From positions 1,240,001 to 1,304,000 of the forward strand of contig NZ_CP030771.1 in NCBI RefSeq assembly GCF_006088715.1: DNA of 64,000 nt, written 5' to 3'. Source of the DNA: Streptomyces sp. YIM 121038. Its GTDB lineage: Bacteria > Actinomycetota > Actinomycetes > Streptomycetales > Streptomycetaceae. Positions 1 to 9,237 of this stretch are shown here, one piece after another (position 1 is the stretch's first letter; each line of letters opens with the position of its first letter). The notes below the pieces were generated by a model. That model was given only the letters and a program-made list of their open reading frames with translations, had not been told where the DNA came from and searched no databases. Made by a program: the position numbers and the translations under genes.

Positions 1-567
1 GTGCTTGACCGCGATCTTCAGGTCGGTGAAGCCGTGCTCCTCGAACAAGGAGGCCTCCCACAGCGCGGATTCCACCAGGGCCTCGGCGGTGGCTTTGCCG
101 TGCTTGGCCAGCAGCCGCGGATCCAGGGAACCCGCGTTGACCCCGATCCGGATCGGCACTCCGGCCGCCGAGGCCGCCTGGGCGATCTCGCCGATCCGGT
201 CGTCGAACTTCTTGATGTTGCCGGGGTTGACCCGCACCGCCGCGCACCCGGCGTCGATCGCGGCGAAGACGTAGCGGGGCTGGAAGTGGATGTCGGCGAT
301 CACCGGGATCGGGGACCTCTGGGCGATCGCGGGCAACGCGTCGGCGTCCTCCTGGGTGGGGACGGCGACGCGGACGATGTCGCAGCCGGCCGCGGTGACT
401 GCGGCGATCTGTTGGAGTGTGGCGTCCACATCAGCGGTGTTCGTGGTGGTCATGGTCTGCACGCTGACCGGTGCACCGCCGCCCACGGCGACGGCACCGA
501 CCTGGATCCGCCGCGAGGTGCGGCGTGCCGGAGTCATGACGGGCAGGGGCAGGCCGGTGGCCGTCAT
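1..567 (-). CDS. ispG: 4-hydroxy-3-methylbut-2-en-1-yl diphosphate synthase, C-terminus cut by window edge
   Basis: IspG (GcpE) is the [4Fe-4S] enzyme that makes HMBPP from MEcPP in the MEP isoprenoid pathway. The visible 189 codons read through family hallmarks: [74 protein letters not shown] and [14 protein letters not shown]. The Cys ligands of the cluster lie in the missing C-terminal half. The ATG sits inside the dxs stop (ATGA, 4-nt overlap), so the two are translationally coupled. A dxs-ispG pair is typical of streptomycete hopanoid clusters, which suggests that such a cluster continues to the left. This would then be an accessory copy beside a housekeeping one; that last point is inference. 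Confidence 0.93.
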   Translation of the reverse strand, partial: MTATGLPLPVMTPARRTSRRIQVGAVAVGGGAPVSVQTMTTTNTADVDATLQQIAAVTAAGCDIVRVAVPTQEDADALPAIAQRSPIPVIADIHFQPRYVFAAIDAGCAAVRVNPGNIKKFDDRIGEIAQAASAAGVPIRIGVNAGSLDPRLLAKHGKATAEALVESALWEASLFEEHGFTDLKIAVKH

Positions 568-2403
568 CGGCTGTCTCCTCCTGGAACGGGGCGGGCGGAG
601 CCGCCGGGCGCCGTACCGGGCTGCTGGACGAGAGCCTGCCGGGCAGCGCGGGCGATGCCCGCCGCGTCCAGGCCCGCCTGGGCCAGCAGGGCGGCCCGGG
701 AATCGTGCGGGAGGAAGGCGCGCGGCAGGCCGAGCACGATCAGGGAGGCGGCGGTGCCGGTGTCCTGGCAGGCCAGGGCCAGGGCAGCGCCGACGCCGCC
801 GGTGCGCAGGCCGTCCTCGACCGTGACCGTCAGGCGGTGCCGGGCGGCCAGCGCACCCAGTGCGGGGTTGACAGGCAGCACCCAGCGCGGGTCCACCACC
901 GTCACCCCCAGCCCCTGCGCCTCCAGCAGCCCGGCTGCCACACGGGCGGGGTCGGCGAGTGGGCCGACCGCTACCAGCAGCACATCCAGGCCCCGGTGCG
1001 CACTGCGGTGGAGGATGTCCAGACCGTCCATCCGCGCCAGCGCCTCCAGGCCGCCCGGGGCCTGGCCCTTCGGGATACGGATCGCGGTGGGTCCGTCGTC
1101 GGCGACAGCCTCGCCGAGCAGTTCCCGCAGCCGGGTGGTGTCCCTGGGGGCGGCGATGCGCAGGCCCGGCACCGCCGCCAGCACCGCCAGATCCCACATG
1201 CCGTGATGGGAGGGCCCGTCCGGGCCGGTGACCCCGGCCCGGTCCAGCACGAAGGTGACCGGCAGCCGGTGCAGCGCCACGTCCATCAACACCTGGTCGA
1301 CAGCACGGCCCAGGAAGGTGGCGTAGATGGCGACGACAGGGTGGAAGCCGCCCATCGCCAGACCTGCCGCACTGGTGACAGCGTGCTGCTCGGCGATGCC
1401 GACGTCGAAGACCCGCCAGGGGAACCGTTTGGCCATGACGTCAAGGCCGGTCGGGCGCAGCATCGCCGCCGTGACCGCGACAATGTCCTCGCGCTGGGCG
1501 GCCAGCTCGGCCAGCGTCTGCCCGAACACGCCCGTCCACGACGGCCCCGGGCCGCCGCCGTCCGGGCGACCGGTGGACGGATCGAGGACGCCCACCGCGT
1601 GCAGGCAGTCCGCCTCATCCCCCTCAGCGGGCGCGTACCCCTTGCCCTTGACCGTCAGTACGTGCACGACCACCGGACGGCGCAGCGCCCGCGCCTGGCG
1701 CAGGACGGTCTCCAGCTCGGCGGTGTTGTGGCCGTCCGCCGGTCCGAAGTAGGCGAAGCCCAGCTCGGTGAACAGGTTCTGGCAAGCCCTTGCTCCTCGG
1801 CCGGCCTTCACGTCGGCCAGGCGGTTCGCAAGGGCCCCGACGGTGGGGGCGTAGGAACGTCCGTTGTCGTTGACCACCACGACCACCGGGCGCTCGCGGG
1901 CCGCGCCGAGGTTGTTCAGTGCCTCCCACGCCATCCCGCCGGTCAGGGCGCCGTCCCCGATGACCGCCACTACCGCGCGGCCCCGCTCGCCCGCCAGCTG
2001 GCGGGCCTTGGCCAGCCCGTCCGCATATGAAAGCGCCGTGGAGGCATGCGAGTTCTCCACCAGGTCGTGCACCGACTCCGCCCGTGAGGGATAACCGGAC
2101 AGGCCGCCTGCCTGCCGCAGCCGGTCGAAGCCCTGCCGTCCGGTCAGCAGCTTGTGCACATACGTCTGGTGCCCCGTGTCGAAGACGAGCGTGTCGCGCG
2201 GGGCATCGAAGACCCGGTGCAGCGCGAGGGTGAGTTCCACCACCCCCCAGGTTCGGCCCCAGATGCCCCCCGGCCGCGCATACCTTCTTCACCAGGAAGG
2301 CGCGGATCTCGTGAGCCAGCTGGGGCAGCGCCTCCGGCGGCAGGGCCCGCACGTCCTGCGGCACCGTGACCGTCGCCAGCAGCCCCGCCGCCCGCACCGC
2401 CAT
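564..2403 (-). pseudogene. dxs: 1-deoxy-D-xylulose-5-phosphate synthase with a frameshift and an internal loop deletion
   Basis: DXS condenses pyruvate and glyceraldehyde 3-phosphate (thiamine diphosphate enzyme, first step of the MEP pathway). The N-terminus (ATG at 2403, through [13 protein letters not shown] with the conserved His) is in one frame. The rest, from [11 protein letters not shown] onward, is in another. The break falls at a C6 run on the + strand, 2243-2248; with five Cs the two frames join into about 612 residues. Downstream, GDGALTGG (ThDP site), VGIAEQHAV (catalytic Glu) and [15 protein letters not shown] are intact. The segment usually between the SYAPT motif and the GHN(D) motif is about 40 residues shorter than normal. 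Either it is a true pseudogene or the homopolymer is a sequencing error. The coupled ispG depends on translation through this gene. Confidence 0.88.
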
Positions 2404-2807
2404 CCCTGGACCTCGCCTCCGGCCGCGCCCGCTGAAAACACCGGACCACCGCTACCGGCCTCGCCGCAGCCGCAGCCCGTGCAGGGTTCACCGTTCAACG
2501 TGACGCGTGCACGATCACGCGGCAAGCCCCGCCGGGCAGGGCGCGCGGAGCACACCGACGCAGCCCACACGCCAGCAGCGCCATCCCCGCTCCCGCGTAC
2601 GGCCCGGGGCGGGCGACACCCACCCGTACCACCACCCGGAGCCACCCCCGGACCCCGGACCCGCCACCCCGCACGCCCCGGAGAACACATCCGGCCAGGC
2701 ACCGGCCATGCCCCACGCCACACTTCGCCGAGCGGCCAGGCCCATACCCCACTCCAGGCCGACAAACCGAACACTGCCCGCCAGGCGGTCGACGCAGCGG
2801 TCACGCC
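2404..2807. other. intergenic, no supported gene
   Basis: Upstream region of dxs. All open frames here have skewed, low-complexity composition (Pro/Arg/Gly-rich) and no ribosome binding site or family motif. I see no clear promoter, RNA or repeat. The missing upstream neighbour of dxs (in hopanoid clusters usually an aminotransferase gene) is not present, so this stretch probably marks a rearrangement boundary. Confidence 0.4.
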
Positions 2808-3278
2808 CTACAACTGCGCAGGGCCCACCGCACAGGACCTGCCCCGATGTACCGATTCCCACGGCGAACGCCCGAAGCTGCCGTCACCTGGGTGGATGCC
2901 GCCTCGCCGGTCACCGGGCAGGCCATCGAGCAGCGGCGCGGGGTGGGCTCCACCCACAGCACGTGGCTGATCTGCGCGGCCGACTGGCTTCCAAGTATCA
3001 GATCGTGCTCGCCGCAGCGCTGTTGTCTGCCGGCGAAGTTCGGCCTGCTTCTCCATCCAGACCCTCGCATCCTCAAGGACGGCGTCGATCCGCGTACGGG
3101 TCCCCTGGTCCACGCCGTCTATTGCGGTGAGGGTGCTGCTCACCCTGTTCACCACGACCAAGGCCCCGATGGTGCGGGCCTCCTCAAGGCGGCGGAGGAG
3201 GGCCTGAGCCTGGGCCCGTGAGTCCGGCGTCTGCCATTCCCCGACGGCCAGCGGGTCAGCCGGGCTTGCTGCACGCAC
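2808..3278 (-). CDS. hypothetical helical protein, probably the displaced C-terminus of the upstream gene
   Basis: 156 residues from a GTG at 3278, overlapping the end of the preceding gene by 23 nt. The first half is convincing: AQALLRRLEEARTIGALVVV, then VSSTLTAIDGVDQGTRTRID and LEDARVWMEKQAELRR, which reads as two amphipathic helices. The last third (Arg/Gly/Pro-rich) looks like read-through. The C-terminal residues of the upstream frame (ERVVRA) join smoothly to RAASPADPLAVGEW of this frame if one base is shifted. I therefore think this was one gene of about 340 residues, broken by a frameshift near 3275. The alternative is two coupled genes. No function is assigned. Confidence 0.45.
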   Translation of the reverse strand: MRAASPADPLAVGEWQTPDSRAQAQALLRRLEEARTIGALVVVNRVSSTLTAIDGVDQGTRTRIDAVLEDARVWMEKQAELRRQTTALRRARSDTWKPVGRADQPRAVGGAHPAPLLDGLPGDRRGGIHPGDGSFGRSPWESVHRGRSCAVGPAQL

Positions 3279-3885
3279 GGACGACCCGTTCGAGCGCTCC
3301 AGTCGACAGGCCCCGCTCGGTCATCTCGCAGTCGTCCAGCGCGAACCACTCGGTGGGCCGGACGAAGGCCTCGGTGCCGATGCGGACACGCCGCGCCGTG
3401 CCCTGGCTGTCCAGGCGGATGCGGTGGACGTACCAGCGCTGAATGAGGGTGCCGCGGTCGGCGGGCACGGACAGACCCAGCACCGGCTCGCTCGGCCCGT
3501 CCCACACCGGGGGCACCGCCTGGTCCAGGTGCACGCGCAGGCGGCGCCCTCGGTGTGGGAGCTGGATGTCCACGACCGAGCCGATCGGCGCCCCCTCCGG
3601 CCGGGCGAACTCGAAGTCGGCATGCTCGCAACGGTGGTGCAGCCACGCAGCGGCAGCGGCCTTCACATACAGGTGGTCGACGCGGGAGATGCCGCGTGCC
3701 CGGCGGCCGCACACCTGCAGATGCCCGTCAGGGCCGGGATGGTGCGCGAAGTGGCAGACCCGGTCGGTGTACAGCTTGATGGTCAACCGCAGCCCGCAGC
3801 GGTCGAGCAGGATTCCGCACCAGAAGGTGTCGCCTCCATGCCTCTGCCGGAAGGCCCCCAGCTCGATCGCTTCCAACGGCAGCAC
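3256..3885 (-). CDS. hypothetical protein (accessory-element gene), likely truncated by frameshift
   Basis: 209 residues. The GTG at 3885 is preceded by AGGAG at a spacing of 7, a good start. The protein has HHPGPDGHLQVCGRRARGIS followed by a His/Cys-containing helical stretch (AAAAWLHHRCEHADFEFARP) and a beta-rich part. That resembles a small nuclease-like or CoiA-type accessory protein, but I cannot fix a family. It stops at 3256 inside the start of the next open frame (see that entry), so it may be the N-terminal two thirds of a broken gene. It is separated by about 280 bp from the divergent TcmP gene and lies in the same accessory island. Confidence 0.55.
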   Translation of the reverse strand: MLPLEAIELGAFRQRHGGDTFWCGILLDRCGLRLTIKLYTDRVCHFAHHPGPDGHLQVCGRRARGISRVDHLYVKAAAAAWLHHRCEHADFEFARPEGAPIGSVVDIQLPHRGRRLRVHLDQAVPPVWDGPSEPVLGLSVPADRGTLIQRWYVHRIRLDSQGTARRVRIGTEAFVRPTEWFALDDCEMTERGLSTGALERVVRACSKPG

Positions 3886-4166
3886 AAGCGGCTCCTCAGA
3901 CTCCGCACTGCCCGGGACCGCCGTTTGGATCTACCACTTGTCAGCCTGCACGCCATCCTCCCTCCATCCACCCAACTCAGCGTGCCGCCAACGGCGTTGA
4001 CTCCACAGACGATCGGTGTGCCCGACGAGGCAAGCGACAGCTCCGGCTTGCCATGAGAGCGCTGGTGCCTTCGGGCTGAGGCTGGCCGACTTGGTGTTAT
4101 AGACAACAAGTCGTCCTGCAGTCACGCTGGGTGTGCTCGATCGGTGTGGGGCCAGGGGAGGGAACC

Positions 4167-5273
4167 ATGCGGAGAGTCGACGAGTTGCGGGAGCGGACCG
4201 TTTGGAAGAGCGATCCGCACACCCAGGTGAAACACCTCGTGTACCGCCATTACCTGCAGTGCTGGATGGGTAAGATCCTCCAGACGTTCTCGGAAGCCAC
4301 CATCGTGGATGCCTTCGCAGGGCCCGGTGTCTACACCGACGGCCCGCCCGGCTCCCCCGTCGTGGTTGCCAAGACCTTCCTCGAGCACACGGCGCATCGG
4401 CGCTTCAACAAGCTCCACCTGGTCTGTCTCGAGGAGCGGCCCGACCGGGTGGAGGAACTCCAGCGGCAGTTGGCCAAGCTGCCCCCATCACCCCAGCTGA
4501 ACATCAGCGTGCAGCCGCCCGGCGTCTTCGCCGAACAGCAGCCCCGGCTGTCCGCACTCGCCCACCGCGGCCGCGCCGACACCCCCGTGCTCTGGCTGAT
4601 CGACCCGTTCCGCCTGAAGAGCGCACCGTTCTCGCTGATCAGGCAGTGCCTTGCCGGACCACGTGACGAGGTGCTGTTCACCCTCTTCACGAACGAGTTG
4701 CACCGCTTCTGCCAGCGCGAGGGCTACGACAAGACCATGACCCCCTACTTCGGCGGCACCCACTGGACATCCGCCGTGACCGAACGGCGCGGCCGCAGAG
4801 AGGCCTTCGCCACGGCCTACCAGCAGGGCCTGACGGATCAGGGCCTGTTCACAGGCAGCTTCGGCATCAAGGTCAGCAGCCAGAGTGCCCGGTACCACCT
4901 GGTCCTGGCCACCCACAGCGAAGCGGGCCTGAAGTGCTGGGCCCCCGTGACCTGGAAACTGGATCACTACAGCGGTCAGGGCGCCTCCGCCGAGACGGCA
5001 GGCGCCCTGTCGCTGTTCGACGAGACCTCGGTCGTGGACCGGCTGGATGTCGCACTGCGCGCCCATGCCGGCACCGCCCAGCGGCGGGAGACGCTCTCCA
5101 GCCAGGCAGCCCGGCTGAATCACATGGACAAGCACCTGCGCCAGGTCCTGGACACCCTCGCCGCCCAGGGCCTGGCGTTCCGCGTCGACCCGGTCCGCGC
5201 GCGCACCTCCTGGCCGGAAGGGTGCACCGTGCGCTTCTACGCCCCCGAGGACGTCGCCGACGAAGCCTCCTAG
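4167..5273 (+). CDS. tcmP: three-Cys-motif partner protein (TcmP family)
   Basis: 368 residues from the ATG at 4167, chosen because GGGGAGGG lies 4-8 nt upstream; an earlier in-frame start at 4131 lacks a site. TcmP proteins are found next to three-Cys-motif proteins related to phage Gp37/Gp68; their biochemical role is not established. The N-terminus carries the family pattern, WKSDPHTQVKHLVYRHYLQC followed by TIVDAFAGPGVYTDGPPGSP, which resembles a nucleotide or SAM-binding glycine loop. Later stretches include PVLWLIDPFRLK and EVLFTLFTNELHRF. Its stop codon overlaps the stop of the convergent three-Cys-motif gene by 3 nt, so the pair is intact and tightly packed. Function in phage defence or nucleic-acid modification is inference only. 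Confidence 0.85.
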   Translation: MRRVDELRERTVWKSDPHTQVKHLVYRHYLQCWMGKILQTFSEATIVDAFAGPGVYTDGPPGSPVVVAKTFLEHTAHRRFNKLHLVCLEERPDRVEELQRQLAKLPPSPQLNISVQPPGVFAEQQPRLSALAHRGRADTPVLWLIDPFRLKSAPFSLIRQCLAGPRDEVLFTLFTNELHRFCQREGYDKTMTPYFGGTHWTSAVTERRGRREAFATAYQQGLTDQGLFTGSFGIKVSSQSARYHLVLATHSEAGLKCWAPVTWKLDHYSGQGASAETAGALSLFDETSVVDRLDVALRAHAGTAQRRETLSSQAARLNHMDKHLRQVLDTLAAQGLAFRVDPVRARTSWPEGCTVRFYAPEDVADEAS

Positions 5274-6025
5274 CGCGCAGGAAGCACCAGCTGCTGAGGC
5301 ATGTCGTCCCAGGTACGGCCGTCCAGCTCACGGCCGCCGGCCTTCGGCGTGCGGCCGCCCCACTGCTTGAAGAAGAACGCCACCCCAGCGGTCTGGCAGG
5401 TGTCACGGATCTGCGTCACCCACGCCTGGTCAAGCGGCCGGTGCCCGGGACCGGACTCCCCTCCGGCGATCACCCAGTCGATCGCCGTGAGCTCCAGCCC
5501 GTCCAGCGGCCCAAGCAGCGGCTCGCACGACAGGAACCTCACCGCCGCCGGCACCTGCCGCAGATCATCCACGCGCGGCAGTTCCTTCGCGCTCTCCACC
5601 GACACGCCCATCCACACGTTCGCCGGCCACTCCAGCTGGCCGGCGACCTGCCGGAGCCGACGCGCACGCTTGGTGAGTACCTGGTAGGTGTGCTGCGGGG
5701 TGCCCGCCATCACCTCGAACACACGGCGCACATAGTCAAGCGGCACCCGGGCGTGGAACAGGTCGCTCATGGAGTTCACGAACACCGTCCGCGGGCTCTT
5801 CCACCCGTACGGCACGGCGAGCGCCTCCGGGTGCAGCGTCAAGCCGAACCCGGGCCCCGACGTGCGCGGGTCGCCGTCGTTCTGGTACTTCGCCGAGCCC
5901 ATCGCCTTCAGCCGCTTCGCCAGCGTCAGCGCGTAGCAGTTGTCGCAGCCCGCTGAGACGCGGTCGCATCCCGTGGTCGGATTCCACGTCGCCTCGGTCC
6001 ACTCGATCGCACTGCGATCACTCAC
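5270..6025 (-). CDS. phage Gp37/Gp68-like three-Cys-motif protein (DUF5131 family)
   Basis: 251 residues from GTG 6025 (GGAGGG 7 nt upstream); ATG 6040 is the alternative. The name-giving motif is visible near the N-terminus: IEWTEATWNPTTGCDRVSAG then CDNCYA, giving Cys-x5-Cys-x2-Cys. Further family landmarks are PRTVFVNSMSDLFH, YQVLTKRARRL, NVWMGVSVES, RFLSCEPLLGPL and the C-terminal VIAGGESGPGHRPL and FFKQWGG. The Cys triad resembles a radical-SAM-like cluster site, but activity is unproven in this family. It is encoded convergently with TcmP, overlapping at the shared CTAG. This is the recognised gene pair of phages, prophages and mobile islands. Confidence 0.88.
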   Translation of the reverse strand: MSDRSAIEWTEATWNPTTGCDRVSAGCDNCYALTLAKRLKAMGSAKYQNDGDPRTSGPGFGLTLHPEALAVPYGWKSPRTVFVNSMSDLFHARVPLDYVRRVFEVMAGTPQHTYQVLTKRARRLRQVAGQLEWPANVWMGVSVESAKELPRVDDLRQVPAAVRFLSCEPLLGPLDGLELTAIDWVIAGGESGPGHRPLDQAWVTQIRDTCQTAGVAFFFKQWGGRTPKAGGRELDGRTWDDMPQQLVLPAR

Positions 6026-6269
6026 CGCTCGGCCCTCCATCCCCGCCAACCGAGCCCTGCCACAGGCACGGCACCGACGTGACTCATGCCCAACGAGCCA
6101 CCAGAGCAACGGTCATCGGCATCCAATCAGGCGCCGCCCGCAGGCGTGGCCTCATCACCCAACTCGAACATTCGCACCCATTTCCGTGAAGGTTTCTCGG
6201 CACAAACCAGCCACACGGCAGCAGCACCGACACACTGCGCCACCACGACCCGGACCAGGCCAACGCCGC

Positions 6270-6750
6270 TCACGCAGGCCCCCACGGCGTGTAGCCAAGG
6301 TCCAGATGCCCAACAAGGCCGGACAACCGCTGCACCCGCGTGAACAGGCGCTTGGCCGACGCCTCGCCGTACCGGTCGATGTGGTCGAACACGACCTGGT
6401 GGTCATGCGCGGCACGGGTGCGCCAGTCGAGCATCTGCTCGCGGGACAAGTCCGCCAAGACCACCTCCCGCTCGGCGTCGTCGACGTCCACGCGCTTTCA
6501 CTCCGGGGCCGGGGTGACGGCGGCGGGACGGGGAGCGGGCAGCACGCTCGGGGCCGTCACCGGCGCGGCCGGGACCAGGACCTCGGGCCGCGCGGCCGCG
6601 GCTTCGGCACGGGCCTGAGCCGCGGCGGCCTGCCGGGCACGGACCTTGTCCCACTCGTGCGCCTGCCCACGCCCTGGCCGTCACGTCCTGGTGCAGCTGC
6701 TGCTCGGCCGCAGCACGCCGCCCCGCCTCCGAGGCACCGGGCAGCGCGCC
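6270..6750 (-). pseudogene. degenerate plasmid/ICE-type Ala-Glu-rich coiled-coil gene (paralogue of the one near 33.4-33.9 kb)
   Basis: Fragments in at least two frames match another gene in this window at 33348-33908. One frame has LPGASEAGRRAAAEQQLHQD, where the other has MPGASESERRAAVAQQLHQE. A second frame (6270-6491) has LDWRTRAAHDHQVVFDHIDR, where the other has LDWRTRAAHDHQLVHGHIDR. Both end in a GHLDLGYTPW tail. Frames change around 6490-6660, so it cannot be translated as one protein. The family is unknown to me. The second copy is followed directly by a DciA-like gene, which suggests a plasmid or integrative-element replication or transfer module. Confidence 0.6.
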
Positions 6751-6907
6751 GGAAGCGGACGGCGGAGGGCGCCAAGCCGCCCGGGGCCGGGGTGTGATCT
6801 TGGTGTAACTCCGCTGCAGGGCAGGGGGCCACGCGTCTGTGGTCCAAGGAAGGACGTCCACCACCCGATGGGAAATGCAGGTGCAAGGCCTGCCGGGCGC
6901 TCCACAC

Positions 6908-6935
6908 GAAGGCCCCTTCGTTCGAGGGGGCCTTC
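6908..6935 (-). terminator. hairpin terminator
   Basis: Perfect 9-bp inverted repeat GAAGGCCCC / GGGGCCTTC separated by 10 nt. It lies just downstream, on the minus strand, of the Ku remnant ending at 7012, and is probably the original ku terminator. Confidence 0.65.
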
Positions 6936-7011
6936 ACCGTTTTCCGGGTGGCGGTCCGGCTGCGGGTCCGTGGCGGCACCGGCGCTCGGGCGGCAGGTCC
7001 AGGTGGCCCGC

Positions 7012-7226
7012 TCAGGCGCTCCTGGGCGGCTTGCGGGACGCGCCCTTCTTCGCCGCGGTCTTCTGGCGGTGGTCTTCTTCACGGGCCGTTTCGGCTGGAG
7101 CTCGTGGACGTCTGCTTCGCCGCGCGAGGCGCGTGCGCGCTGGACGGGCTGCTCCAGCGCGGCCATCAGGTCGACGACGTTGTCCGCCAGGGCTTTCTTC
7201 AGACCTGCTGCTGGGGGCCTGCTCAC
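7012..7226 (-). pseudogene. C-terminal remnant of a Ku non-homologous end-joining protein
   Basis: The minus-strand frame beginning near 7226 reads LKKALADNVVDLMAALEQPV and then RARASRGEADVHELQPKRPV. This is the end of the bacterial Ku core and its Lys-rich tail. The tail then continues in another frame as KTAAKKGASRKPPRSA with a stop at 7012, so a single-base shift sits near 7070. Everything upstream of this short piece (about 240 residues of the Ku beta-barrel) is missing, replaced by the beta-propeller gene that ends at 7245. Streptomycetes usually carry several Ku paralogues, so loss of this one need not abolish end joining. Confidence 0.75.
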
Positions 7227-7244
7227 ACAGGGGTATGGAGGCGC

Positions 7245-8546
7245 CTACAGCCAGGTGACGTCGTCGCCGTCGACGATCAGGTTGTCCCAGGCGGGAATGC
7301 GGTAGAACTTCTTGTTCTCGCCGCCGCCGAGGACGTCCTTGCGCCAGACCCCGACGCCGTCGGTGAGGGTGTAGCGGCCCTCGTAGACCTTGTCGTGGGC
7401 AGGCACGAAGGTCCCCTGCTCGCAGGTGATGTCGGTGGACCACATGCCGTGCCCTCCGGAGTACTCGTTGTACCGGCGCGGCATGGCGTCGCGGTGGTAG
7501 TGCCCGGCGTACTCGGGCTGGGGCTGGGGGTCGGCTTCGCTGGCCGCTGCGGTCACCACGGCCAGCGGTGCGCCGGGCAGGCGGGCGGTAGCGGATGCCT
7601 CTGCGGCGTCGGGGGCGATCACGGTGCAGGTGTGGTCGGAGTAGGCCACGCACACGGTGCCGTCGGGGGCGACGGCGACGGCCGGGGCTGTGTCCGGGGC
7701 GCTGGGGAAGGTGCCGGTCTCGGTGAGGTCGGCGGCGTTGAGGATGCTGCCCGTGCGGTCGGCGTGGACGGCGCAGAGGTGGGTGCCGTCCGGGGACAGC
7801 GCGAGGGCGGTCGGGGCGGGGCCCTGGGCGCGGGCGGTGACGGTCAGGGTGGCGGTGTCGATGGCGACCAGCGGGTCGGCCTGATGGGGCACGAACGCGT
7901 ACAGGGTGGAGCCGTCAGCGGCGAGGAGCACCTGGACGGCGTGGAACTTCTCCGCGGGGGCGGCGATGTCGACCACCTGCCCCGGCCCCGGATCTGTCTC
8001 CTCCGCGCCGTCTTCCTGCCCGGTGGTCCCTTCCTGGGTCCGCTCGGGTAGGTCCATGGCCAGTGCACAGGGCGTCACCTTCTGGTTCGTGTTCCCACCC
8101 TGCCTGCCCAGGTAGAGGCGTTTGCCGTCCGGGGACACCGCGATGGTGCCCCAGGAACTGAAGACGGGCTTCTGGGGAATGGGGTGTTCCTCCTCCTTCC
8201 CCGAGGCGGTGTCCACCTTGAGCACGACGGGGCCCTGGGGCAGAAACAGACGGCTGCCGTCGGTGTTCACCACGACGTCGGTTGCCCAGGGGCCCTCTTG
8301 ACTGGAGTAGAGGGTGTCCGTCTCCAGGGTCCGGGTGGCGACCGTGCTGACGTGGTGGCCTCCCTCGGGCAGGACGTACAGCATCGTGGAGGCGCCGCCC
8401 AAGGGAGCGGCCAGGCCGCGGTTGCCCATCAGGGCCTGGGTCGCCCTGATCCGGCCGGTGGCCGTATCCAGCACCGCGATGCCGCCCGGCTCCGGCCCCG
8501 TCTGCCGGTAGGCGATGTAGAAGTGAGACACACCCGGCTGCGTCAT
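7245..8546 (-). CDS. YncE/WD40-like beta-propeller protein
   Basis: 433 residues; the ATG at 8546 has GGGAGGG 7 nt upstream. Blade-like repeats are obvious: GIAVLDTATGRIRATQAL, GTIAVSPDGKRLYLGRQG, LVAIDTATLTVTARAQGP, ALALSPDGTHLCAVHADR, AVAVAPDGTVCVAYSDHT. They form a cytochrome-D1/YncE-type propeller of about 320 residues. A separate C-terminal region (about 345-433) is Tyr/Trp-rich and ends KKFYRIPAWDNLIVDGDDVT. A similar ending (EMDITWAEDG) occurs in the lectin-like protein encoded at 9238-10356, so the two may share a small C-terminal module. There is no signal peptide, so a cytosolic location is likely. Function unknown; propellers of this kind often bind proteins or peptides. Confidence 0.75.
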   Translation of the reverse strand: MTQPGVSHFYIAYRQTGPEPGGIAVLDTATGRIRATQALMGNRGLAAPLGGASTMLYVLPEGGHHVSTVATRTLETDTLYSSQEGPWATDVVVNTDGSRLFLPQGPVVLKVDTASGKEEEHPIPQKPVFSSWGTIAVSPDGKRLYLGRQGGNTNQKVTPCALAMDLPERTQEGTTGQEDGAEETDPGPGQVVDIAAPAEKFHAVQVLLAADGSTLYAFVPHQADPLVAIDTATLTVTARAQGPAPTALALSPDGTHLCAVHADRTGSILNAADLTETGTFPSAPDTAPAVAVAPDGTVCVAYSDHTCTVIAPDAAEASATARLPGAPLAVVTAAASEADPQPQPEYAGHYHRDAMPRRYNEYSGGHGMWSTDITCEQGTFVPAHDKVYEGRYTLTDGVGVWRKDVLGGGENKKFYRIPAWDNLIVDGDDVTWL

Positions 8547-9237
8547 GCGACGTCCCTCCCGAACGGCGAACGGCCCCGGCCGCCCCATGCGCCCGCGCCC
8601 TGCCACCCCATGCCGCGCACCGTAGCCAGCCCACCGTCGCCCGGGGAGGCCACCAATCCGCCCATAACCGGTACTTGGCCGCATTCGACTGGAAACCGAC
8701 GCCCGCCGCATCAGCCAAGTCCCCAAGCCCATCAGCCGCAAGGAGGCAGCCCGCCCGACGCCTCGTGAGCCGCGGCATCCTCGCCGAAACACGTCTGTTC
8801 AGCATGCCCCGGCCGACGAGGTGGACCCGCGCGAAGCCTCGCAGAACACCCAATCGGCCAGCGCCCGCGCCCAGCGTGTGGCCGGCCAGAGCGCCACGTC
8901 CTGCCGCCCGCCCTGGTCTCGGAGCGCGGGCAGTGACGCTCGCGGGCAGTTCCTCTCCTGCTGCGGTGCGATGGCGGCCGCGATGTCCGGTCGGCGGTTC
9001 AGGGCGTGCGGCGACGGGGCGGCGGAGCTGTTGCGCCGCGCCGTCCGGCTTGACCGTCAAAGGACACAGCGAAGGCCTGCGCGGACTGCTTTGCCCGCAG
9101 GGGCCTTCGGCGAGTGCCGGAGCACAGCCTCCTGGTGCGGCGCCCGCGGTGTGCCATGCGCCATGGCGCATCCCCACCCGATCAGGTGATCATGTGGTGA
9201 CGTCACGTCACATTCGATGACCGAAAGGCTGTTCACG
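8547..9237. other. intergenic, no supported gene
   Basis: About 690 bp between divergent genes. Open frames on both strands are Arg/Pro/Ala-rich with no motif or ribosome binding site. Just before the + strand gene there is a palindromic TGACGTCA flanked by TGATCATGTGG (about 9185-9212), a possible regulatory site for the lectin gene. Nothing else recognised. Confidence 0.4.
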
